From NCBI GenBank assembly GCA_018829245.1, contig JAHJUH010000110.1:1-6373 (forward strand): a stretch of DNA of 6,373 bases, read 5' to 3'. The stretch's first letter is position 1. Each line of letters starts with the position of its first letter. Below, piece after piece: positions 1-6,113 of this stretch. The DNA is from Patescibacteria group bacterium (GTDB taxonomy: Bacteria; Patescibacteriota; Minisyncoccia; Portnoybacterales; UBA2143). The translations under genes and the position numbers were made by a program. The notes under the pieces are model-generated. The model saw only the letters and a list, made by a program, of their open reading frames with translations, was not told the origin of the DNA and did no database searches.

Positions 1-3
1 TAT

Positions 4-90
4 TTAACTACTTATACCTAATATATATTTGAAAGCATCAAAATATTGCTTTATTTTACTAATATCTCTTAATCGTTTAAAGTGTTTCCA
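4..90 (-). pseudogene. 3' remnant of a second B12 radical SAM gene
   Basis: Read on the minus strand, this 87-base stretch encodes 28 residues starting WKHFKRL and ending YILGISS, then TAA. It matches the C-terminus of the B12 radical SAM protein at 2251-3666 in 22 of 28 residues and 74 of 87 bases by my hand alignment, including the stop codon position. The first 22 bases are identical. Several differences are silent, which suggests the copy diverged while still under protein-level selection. Going upstream, similarity stops near the Trp codon, an in-frame TAA sits at 103-105, and there is no start codon between that stop and the match. It is therefore a fragment and not a gene. It lies immediately behind the fusion gene, in the place a gene-5 copy would occupy in a tandem array. 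Confidence 0.8.
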
Positions 91-165
91 ATCTTCATTA
101 AATTACAAGAAAGCGTTATTTATGCTATGTTTATTTATATAGTTAGTTTTTAACATTTTTCATAT
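91..165. other. Short non-coding spacer after the fusion gene
   Basis: This is AT-rich sequence between the fusion gene's TGA and the remnant. On the minus strand it holds a 17-codon open frame (MLKTNYINK onward) ending at the TAA at 103-105, and a 6-codon one. Neither has a ribosome-binding site or a recognisable product. I see no convincing GC-rich hairpin followed by a T-run, so I do not call a terminator. It is the only gap longer than 4 bases in the gene string. Confidence 0.6.
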
Positions 166-2247
166 TCATCTTCTTTTTTCGAATTTGTCTTTAAATATAA
201 ACGAATAATGAACTGGTCTTATGGTGTGTTTAAATGTTGGGTAAATAAATTTTTGTATAAATTCCACATCCTGAGAAGCCAAGCATAATGGTTGATAATT
301 TTTAAATACAGGAAATTTTAATGCCTGTTTTATTATTCTATCAAGTCTCTCTTCACGGATATTACCAAAAGAAATATGGATAAAAGGACACGGAAGAACA
401 TCGCCAAAGTTGGTCACATACAAACGTTCCTTAAAGCTTGGACATCCCCATTCAAGATAATTTGCTTCCATATCAGTTCTAACATGGGGATTTTTCCTCA
501 AGATCTTATTTAATTCAACTGTATCCTCATAACGGAAATAGAGTTCCTCGTGCTTCATCCATTTACCAGCCGGCGCAGCTAAATTTAAAAGTAAAAGCAT
601 CTTACGTTTTTTGGCAAAATCGATTATTTCCCTAAAATTTTTCTCATAGACATCTTGACGAATAATTGTGGTATTTATTGCTGCCTTCAATCCTATACTA
701 AGGGCATCTTCAAGAGCCGCCATAGCTTTTACTAGAGTCCCTTGTACTCCACCTCTAAACTTGTCGTGTTTGTGAGGATCAAGTGAATCTATACTTACAT
801 ATATACAATCAAGTCCGGCTTTTTTGGCCTCTAAAAGTTTTTCACGAGTACATAAAGTCCCATTAGTAGCACAGGCTATCCAAACCTTCTCTGGATAAAT
901 ATTACGGATAATTTCGTAAATATCATCATTTATAAATGGTTCTCCGCCAGTAAGCGTAAGTGTAGTAAAGCCCATTTTTATTGCCTGATCAACAATAGTT
1001 CTATATTCACCAATAGTCAATGGTTTAATTTTGTCTTTTTTTGAAAGAAAAGAGGTAGCAAAGCAGTGATCGCAGTTAAGATTACACTTAGATGTAATAT
1101 TCAAGTCAAGGGTTCGAGGATAGGTCTTTCTTAATAAATTGGCCAATAAAAAGTTGCGGCCCACCCGATAGACCATTATAGGTTTACGGATATTAAAAAT
1201 GTACTTTAAATTATAACAAAAAGAAGTAATATATCTTGAAAAACTTTTTTCGGCTGTTTTAATGTCTTTTTTTACATCTTCTTTTCTTTTAGCAATAATT
1301 TTCATATTAGCTGGCTTGCCCTTAAATGTCTTTTGTCCAATAATATCTAAAATTGTTAGACAAGATAATAGAACAAACGAATATAAGTTATTTTTAAATA
1401 TGGTTATTGGTGGAAATAGTTTGGCTAAAAATTTAAAATATTTACGCTCTGATAAAAAATGATGAATTGTCCAATTGTGAAATACTGGATTTGGATAATA
1501 AGTAATTGAAACAACCTCTAATCCAGATTTTTCTAATAATTTTCTAACTGAATCTTCTGTATAAAATGTAAAATGTCTTGGAAAATGATAACCGCCCCAA
1601 TATCGTTTGCGAACAAACTTCCATTCCCAAGAATCTATGTTTGGAGTATCAAAAGTAATAACACCACCCTTATTCAACAAAGATATTGATTTTTGAATAA
1701 AAGTAAACGGATTAGATACATGTTCAATTACATGATTGGATGTAATTATATCAAATTTATATTCAGAAAGATCAACATCCTCAAATATTCCGTAAAAAAA
1801 CTTATGACCATTCTTTTCTACTATATGTTGCGCTTTTTTATTATTATCAACACCATAACATTCGTGCTTTGTTGGATTCATCTCTTTAAACCAATTAAGC
1901 AAACGACCATCGCCACAGCCGATATCAAGAATTTTAACTTTCTTATTTGGAAGTAAGTTTAAAACTTTTTGAAAATTACCTTTATATATTTTTTTTCTAT
2001 ATTTTGCAGATAATGAATTTTCGTTAGATGATTTATCAACGCAAGAATAAGAATAATAATTTTTTGGATATATTTTATCAAATTCTGTAATTGCCGGTCT
2101 ATTTTGTAAATAAATCAATCTGCACTTACAACAACGAACAACTTTAAATTCTTCAGACGAAGTTAAATATTCAAAATCTATACCCTTTCCAATCACCCTA
2201 TAACAATCAGACTTGCAATTATTACAAATAACATATTCTCGTTTCAT
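166..2247 (-). CDS. Fusion protein: zinc-module class I methyltransferase + radical SAM/SPASM-like enzyme
   Basis: 693 residues carrying two complete enzymes. Residues 1-320 form a methyltransferase: Cys8/Cys11 and Cys39/Cys42 (with an extra Cys40), motif I ILDIGCGDGR at 106-115, Asp134 in YGVDNN, VIEHVSNP at 173-180, GGYHFPRH at 218-225, and a hydrophobic stretch at about 287-303. It ends in NMKIIAKRK, the kind of sequence at which stand-alone members stop. A basic linker (about 321-375) leads to the radical SAM domain: Cys388, Cys392 and Cys395 in SKCNLNCDHC, GGEP at 434-437 and SID at 485-487. A SPASM-like tail follows, with Cys602, Gly615 and Cys620 (CX12GX4C) and a late Cys655. The MT half resembles the product of 5210-6109 and the radical SAM tail resembles that of 6114-6373. 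The start lies 3 bases after the B12 radical SAM stop, with no clear ribosome-binding site. No internal stop or frameshift breaks the fusion. An internal Met at 1305 could in principle start the radical SAM half alone, though nothing favours it. The substrate is unknown. Confidence 0.9.
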   Translation of the reverse strand: MKREYVICNNCKSDCYRVIGKGIDFEYLTSSEEFKVVRCCKCRLIYLQNRPAITEFDKIYPKNYYSYSCVDKSSNENSLSAKYRKKIYKGNFQKVLNLLPNKKVKILDIGCGDGRLLNWFKEMNPTKHECYGVDNNKKAQHIVEKNGHKFFYGIFEDVDLSEYKFDIITSNHVIEHVSNPFTFIQKSISLLNKGGVITFDTPNIDSWEWKFVRKRYWGGYHFPRHFTFYTEDSVRKLLEKSGLEVVSITYYPNPVFHNWTIHHFLSERKYFKFLAKLFPPITIFKNNLYSFVLLSCLTILDIIGQKTFKGKPANMKIIAKRKEDVKKDIKTAEKSFSRYITSFCYNLKYIFNIRKPIMVYRVGRNFLLANLLRKTYPRTLDLNITSKCNLNCDHCFATSFLSKKDKIKPLTIGEYRTIVDQAIKMGFTTLTLTGGEPFINDDIYEIIRNIYPEKVWIACATNGTLCTREKLLEAKKAGLDCIYVSIDSLDPHKHDKFRGGVQGTLVKAMAALEDALSIGLKAAINTTIIRQDVYEKNFREIIDFAKKRKMLLLLNLAAPAGKWMKHEELYFRYEDTVELNKILRKNPHVRTDMEANYLEWGCPSFKERLYVTNFGDVLPCPFIHISFGNIREERLDRIIKQALKFPVFKNYQPLCLASQDVEFIQKFIYPTFKHTIRPVHYSFIFKDKFEKRR

Positions 2248-2250
2248 AAT

Positions 2251-2337
2251 TTAAGTACTTATACCTAAAATATACATTAAGGCGTCAAAATACTGTTTTA
2301 TTTTATCAAAATCTTTTAATCGTTTAAAGTGTTTCCA
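2251..2337 (-). repeat. Repeat copy: 3' end of the B12 radical SAM gene, matched at 4-90
   Basis: This is the intact member of a direct repeat about 2.25 kb apart (the other member is at 4-90), about 85 percent identical over 87 bases without gaps. It is the last 28 codons plus stop of a functional gene, so it is best read as a duplicated gene end and not as a mobile-element terminus. The bases just past both stop codons are also similar (TAAATT here, TAAATA there). Confidence 0.75.
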
Positions 2338-3666
2338 AATATAACTTGGCCTAAAATAAAATTCTCTATAAGCCTTTTTCTGCATTTCTCTAACTTCTTT
2401 AGCATCTTTATAACCATTAGGCACATAGGTTATTGATGTTCTGCCTTGATAAAGAGGCAAAACAATTCCTGAAGCAATGGCATCATCATATAGTTCTGTG
2501 CCCCAATCTAAATAAGTAGGCAGGAACTGAGCATAAGTTAAACCAATTTGACAAGCAAATTCAATAGTGTTTAATGCTTTGACTGGTGTTTCGCCTGGCA
2601 AAGCCAACATAAAAGAACCCCGAGTATCAATATTTAATTCATTACACCATCTCACAGCTTGACGAATTTGATCCAAAGTAATACCTTTTTTGATTCTGTC
2701 TAACAAATCCTGATTACCTGTTTCGCAACCAAAAAATATATTCCATAAACCTGACTTTTTGGCCCGTTCAAGCATTTTCCTGTTAATCGTATCAACTCTG
2801 GCTACCACACTCCAAGGCATTCTAATCTCTTCTTTATCCAATAAATCACAAAATTTAAAAATCCAATTTTCACTAATTAAAAAATTATCATCCCAAAAAG
2901 CAATTTCTTTCACATCTTGCTTTTTTATTAAAAATTTAATTTCCTCTATTATCCTCTCCGGGCTATGACGTCGATATAACTGCGAAGACCGACCTGCTTC
3001 AGAACAAAAAGTGCATTTGCCGTAAGGACAACCCCGTGAAGTCAACATATTAGCTGTAGGTAGTCTTTTGTACTGCAAAGGTAGAGGCTTATATACTTTT
3101 TTATAATCAATTAACTCATAAGCTGGAGGTAATAAATCATCTAATTTATAAACTGGTTTAGCGGGAAGATTTTTTATTAATTTGCCGTTTATTTTTACCC
3201 AAGTACCATTTAGATTCTGAGGCATCTTTTTCTCTTGAGCATAATAATCAACTATTGCCTTAAAGGTTATTTCTCCTTCACCGTAAACTAATAAATCCAA
3301 ATCTTTAATATTGTCGAATACTATTCCACCAAAGCAACTAGCATGAGGACCACCGTAAATAATTGGAACTCTTTCAAAATGAAACTTAAGGAAATTAGCT
3401 AACGAATAAGAAGCATCAGCTGCTCCAGTCACCGAAGATATGCCAATTATATCCGGTTTAAATCTTGATAACATTCTACCAATTTCCTGATTATTATATT
3501 CATAAGAAGAAGCATCAATAATTTTTACCTTATGACCATCTTTAATTAATGGGCTAGCTAAATAAGCAAGTCCTAATGGCGGAAACAAACCACCTCTAAC
3601 TTTTCTTTTTGAGCCATATCCCTGCTTCATTAAATCATATGGAGGTGTTAATAATGCTATGTTCAT
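2251..3666 (-). CDS. B12-binding-domain radical SAM protein
   Basis: 471 residues, complete. The N-terminal 150 residues look like a cobalamin-binding fold: MNIALLTPPY, FPPLGLAYLAS (28-38), VKIIDAS (47-53), IIGISSVTG (73-81), YGGPHAS (104-110) and YGEGEITF (128-135). The radical SAM domain follows, with the [4Fe-4S] cysteines Cys213, Cys218 and Cys221 in TSRGCPYGKCTFC. That spacing is CX4CX2C rather than the canonical CX3CX2C. Further family marks are AFWDDNF (256-262), GCETGNQ (313-319) and FMLALPGET (352-360). The C-terminus ends in KHFKRLKDFDKIKQYFDALMYILGIST-like helical sequence, a second copy of which lies at 4-90. Known relatives methylate unactivated carbons or do other radical chemistry on lipids, cofactors or sugars, with B12 sometimes as methyl carrier. 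The B12 domain lacks the His of DxHxxG, as in several relatives. The gene lies 2 bases after one methyltransferase and 3 bases before the MT-radical SAM fusion. The family call is secure; the reaction is not. Confidence 0.9.
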   Translation of the reverse strand: MNIALLTPPYDLMKQGYGSKRKVRGGLFPPLGLAYLASPLIKDGHKVKIIDASSYEYNNQEIGRMLSRFKPDIIGISSVTGAADASYSLANFLKFHFERVPIIYGGPHASCFGGIVFDNIKDLDLLVYGEGEITFKAIVDYYAQEKKMPQNLNGTWVKINGKLIKNLPAKPVYKLDDLLPPAYELIDYKKVYKPLPLQYKRLPTANMLTSRGCPYGKCTFCSEAGRSSQLYRRHSPERIIEEIKFLIKKQDVKEIAFWDDNFLISENWIFKFCDLLDKEEIRMPWSVVARVDTINRKMLERAKKSGLWNIFFGCETGNQDLLDRIKKGITLDQIRQAVRWCNELNIDTRGSFMLALPGETPVKALNTIEFACQIGLTYAQFLPTYLDWGTELYDDAIASGIVLPLYQGRTSITYVPNGYKDAKEVREMQKKAYREFYFRPSYIWKHFKRLKDFDKIKQYFDALMYILGIST

Positions 3667-3668
3667 AT

Positions 3669-4523
3669 TTATTTCTTTTTACCAATATAATAAAATCCAT
3701 AAGCAATATTCTGAGAACTAGGAAATTTATATATTAAATAATCAATAATCTTAAGAGGACTAGTTATAATCATAAATATTATCAATAAAATTTGATGCAA
3801 CCACCTTGACCCAAAACTAAAAAGAGTAGCTATCCAATCATTAAATATGGATAACATGGCAGAAGTTGGTCCGCCCCTGACGTCAATTTCAATCTCTTTA
3901 TAATCTTTAAATAATTGCCTTAATCCTTCCATAGACCAACGATAATAATCATTGGGCGAAGAGTGAAAACTTACCACAAAAGGTACGGTAACATAAATTA
4001 AACCACCCGGTTTTAAAATTCGATACATCTCTTTAACAATCGTCTGGGGATTTTTAATGTGTTCTAAAACCGATTCATTTATAATTACATCAACTGAATT
4101 GTCTTTAAATGGCAAATTAACAATATCAGCAACAATATGAACATTAGTAAAAGGATAAAAATCTACATTTATTATATCCTCTCTTATTTTTCTTGGCCCT
4201 GATCCTAAGTTAATAATAATTTTTTTCTCGTCAATATTCTTAATAACATTTTTGGAATTCCTACCAACAAAAGTAACCCCAAAAAGATAATAAAGAATAT
4301 TATAAATTTTTGGGAACTTTTTAAAGAATGTTTTTAATCTGTTAATCACAAAATCATCAACCAATTCTTTAGAATCTTTCACTGGCTTTATTACATATAG
4401 TTTATCGTTAATAATCGGGTATTCTCTTTTACAAGTATCGCAAGTCAGGATTTTTTTATTAAATCTTACTCTCTTAAGACATTTTATACATATTAAATTA
4501 TCAAGTATTTTTTTATTAATCAT
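3669..4523 (-). CDS. Class I SAM-dependent methyltransferase with Trm112-like zinc ribbon and hydrophobic C-terminus
   Basis: 284 residues. The N-terminus carries Cys12-x2-Cys15 and Cys28-x2-Cys31 followed by REYPIINDKLYVI, the layout of a Trm112p-like zinc ribbon. This module is often fused to or paired with methyltransferases. After a basic, aromatic linker (about 60-90) comes the MT core: INLGSGPRK at 104-112 (motif I, with Ser in place of the more usual Cys), Asp121 after strand 2, ADIVNLPF at 132-139, LEHI at 153-156 and KPGGLIYVTVPF at 171-182. The HSSPNDYYRWS stretch at 187-197 is typical of this subfamily. Residues about 242-265 are strongly hydrophobic (LLIIFMIIT, then IIDYLIY), so a membrane anchor is plausible. 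It overlaps the upstream methyltransferase by 8 bases and ends 2 bases before the B12 radical SAM gene, so the two are probably co-expressed. The substrate is unknown; a membrane lipid or lipid-linked sugar would fit the tail. Confidence 0.87.
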   Translation of the reverse strand: MINKKILDNLICIKCLKRVRFNKKILTCDTCKREYPIINDKLYVIKPVKDSKELVDDFVINRLKTFFKKFPKIYNILYYLFGVTFVGRNSKNVIKNIDEKKIIINLGSGPRKIREDIINVDFYPFTNVHIVADIVNLPFKDNSVDVIINESVLEHIKNPQTIVKEMYRILKPGGLIYVTVPFVVSFHSSPNDYYRWSMEGLRQLFKDYKEIEIDVRGGPTSAMLSIFNDWIATLFSFGSRWLHQILLIIFMIITSPLKIIDYLIYKFPSSQNIAYGFYYIGKKK

Positions 4524-5208
4524 TTTTAATTTTTAATTTTACCACGTATCTCAAAGGCAAAAATCCATAAGGAATTCTTTTAATTTTTTCGATAATATAA
4601 TCTTGATTAATTATTTCTTTTAATTTACTCAAATCAAAAGAATGAAGATGCCATTCATCATCCATTTTTTTTGAAATATTTGGGAAAAATAAAGTAAATA
4701 ATCTTAATTTTTGCAAAATCATTTTAATCTTATTTATCAACTTTTCATTAGGAATAGAAACTACAATGATGCTATCTTTTTTAGATATTTTTTTTATTTG
4801 TTTTAAAACTATATCTGGGTTTTCTACGTGTTCCAAAACTTCACTGCAATAAATTTTATCAAATTTCAAATCAATAATCTTTTTTGAAAATTCTTCAATA
4901 TTGGCTTTAATAAATTTAACCGGTACCTTATATTTCTTCTGCTGAGCCAATTTAAGCATAAAATCAGACAAATCAATACCCCACAACTCTTGAGCATGTT
5001 TTATATTTTGCATAATGTCTCCTGCTCCGCAACCTAATTCAATAATTGTATCGCTCTTTTGAGGATTCAAAAAATCAATAATTCTAGCAACTCTTTTATT
5101 TTCAATAAATCTAATAATAAAATTAGGGCTTTTGTGGTATTTTTCGGGATTATACTTTTTGGCCATTTCTTCATTCCACGACTCAAAATTTTTATTATTA
5201 ATATTCAT
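4516..5208 (-). CDS. Class I SAM-dependent methyltransferase (small, no zinc module)
   Basis: 230 residues. It is a plain Rossmann methyltransferase of the Methyltransf_11/25 type. Motif I is IIELGCGAGD at 55-64, the ribose-binding acid is Asp79 in GIDLS, and LEHVENP lies at 125-131, followed by strand 5 (IIVVSIPNE). A family-like EWHLHSFD segment is at 185-192. There are no Cys pairs at the N-terminus, unlike the two neighbouring methyltransferases. A mildly hydrophobic Leu/Phe patch at about 164-176 is too short and charged to be a clear membrane segment. The start sits 1 base after the previous stop. The upstream sequence has only a weak AAGAGAAA stretch, so Met15 remains a less likely alternative start. 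The stop overlaps the next gene by 8 bases (ATGATTAA), which suggests translational coupling. The resemblance to UbiE-like enzymes is general; nothing supports a quinone role. Confidence 0.87.
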   Translation of the reverse strand: MNINNKNFESWNEEMAKKYNPEKYHKSPNFIIRFIENKRVARIIDFLNPQKSDTIIELGCGAGDIMQNIKHAQELWGIDLSDFMLKLAQQKKYKVPVKFIKANIEEFSKKIIDLKFDKIYCSEVLEHVENPDIVLKQIKKISKKDSIIVVSIPNEKLINKIKMILQKLRLFTLFFPNISKKMDDEWHLHSFDLSKLKEIINQDYIIEKIKRIPYGFLPLRYVVKLKIKND

Positions 5209-5209
5209 T

Positions 5210-6109
5210 TTAATTTCTCTTACGCATTTTAAATCTTATTACTCCAGCCAAACCAAAAATCTTTTGAAAGAAATTTAAAGGAATAAAAAACAATAAAAGA
5301 AAGGGATAGTACCATGTCCTACCGTTTTTCAATTCTGTTTTTAAAAATCTTTTGCTTTGAAAAAAATTCTGTAATGAACCAGCCCAGTGATTTGTATCAA
5401 TTTTTTGATTAATTTCTACCAAGAACCCAACACTATTTCCAAGTGATTTCAAATTATACTGATTAAAAAGAAAAGTGTGTCTAGGAATATGAAGCCCACC
5501 CCAATATTTACCAAAGATATAAAAATCCAATGAATGAGTATTTGGTGTTTCTCCAACAACTAAACCATTTGATTTCAAGATTTTCTTTGCTTTTTCTAAA
5601 GTTTCTACTGGGTCAATAACATGCTCAATTAAATTGTTTATAATAATTAAATCAAATTTAGTATTACTAAAATCATATTCTTCCAGAATTCCTGTTATTA
5701 TATTTAGCCCCTTCTTCCTTCCTCTTTCAGCAATATCATTATTAAATTCTATTCCCCACAAGTCCCAATCTTCGTATTTCTTTAAAAGAAGGAAGTGAGA
5801 ACCATCAGCTACTCCTATTTCTAAAACCCTACCTTCTTTACCAATTAATTTTCTATATAATCTTACTCTATTTTTAATATTTAAATTTATTAAAAAATTT
5901 GTTAACTTAGAAGAAGACTCTTTATATCCATGATAATTAGAAGGATAAAAAGATAAAAGTTCTTTTATAGTAGGAATAGGATAAAGATAAATTAAACCAC
6001 AATCAGAGCATTTAAAAACATTGTATTGGTCTCCTTTGTTGTATTCCCAATCAATACAATTTGAAAATAGGATTTTTTGACTAGTTGATTGACAATTTAA
6101 ACATTTCAT
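5210..6109 (-). CDS. Class I SAM-dependent methyltransferase with N-terminal four-Cys zinc-binding module
   Basis: 299 residues, apparently complete. It begins with Cys3-x2-Cys6 and Cys34-x2-Cys37, a small zinc-binding module often found before methyltransferase domains of this type. The Rossmann MT core follows: motif I VLEIGVADGS at 95-104, an acidic residue after strand 2 (Glu121 in GIEFN), and NLIEHVIDP at 159-167. A family-specific GGLHIPRH stretch lies at 204-211, and the hydrophobic tail at about 267-291 may contact the membrane. It is clearly paralogous to the N-terminal half of the protein at 166-2247, sharing the Cys spacing, the NY(H/Y) segment, IEHV and GGxHxPRH. The start is fixed by the stops and the radical SAM gene 4 bases upstream; no clear ribosome-binding site is visible. 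It probably transfers a methyl group to a sugar or lipid-linked intermediate, but the substrate cannot be deduced. One base separates it from the next gene. Confidence 0.88.
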   Translation of the reverse strand: MKCLNCQSTSQKILFSNCIDWEYNKGDQYNVFKCSDCGLIYLYPIPTIKELLSFYPSNYHGYKESSSKLTNFLINLNIKNRVRLYRKLIGKEGRVLEIGVADGSHFLLLKKYEDWDLWGIEFNNDIAERGRKKGLNIITGILEEYDFSNTKFDLIIINNLIEHVIDPVETLEKAKKILKSNGLVVGETPNTHSLDFYIFGKYWGGLHIPRHTFLFNQYNLKSLGNSVGFLVEINQKIDTNHWAGSLQNFFQSKRFLKTELKNGRTWYYPFLLLFFIPLNFFQKIFGLAGVIRFKMRKRN

Positions 6110-6113
6110 CTTA

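Noticed and set aside
91..165. Short peptide (17 codons) as a RiPP precursor for the radical SAM enzymes
   Set aside because: No ribosome-binding site, no leader/core pattern and no Cys or Gly repeats; it ends where the decayed gene tail begins.
4..165. Insertion-sequence end or attachment site as the cause of the repeat at 4-90 and 2251-2337
   Set aside because: The repeat is exactly a gene end in frame with its stop, has silent substitutions, and shows no inverted repeats, target duplication or integrase nearby.
1..165. Intrinsic terminator after the fusion gene
   Set aside because: No stable GC stem followed by a U-run on the minus-strand transcript could be found by eye.
103..168. Read-through of TGA (as Gly) extending the fusion gene by about 23 residues to the TAA at 103-105
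   Set aside because: Two TGAs would have to be read through. No other gene here contains internal TGA, Gly is written GGN throughout, and the extension resembles nothing in the paralogue at 6114-6373.
1262..1956. Plus-strand open frames of 66 and 87 codons
   Set aside because: They lie antisense to a well-supported methyltransferase domain and read as low-complexity hydrophobic sequence, as expected from the opposite strand of AT-rich coding DNA.
2759..2968. Plus-strand open frame of 69 codons
   Set aside because: It is antisense to the conserved radical SAM core of the B12 protein, with no start signal or recognisable domain.
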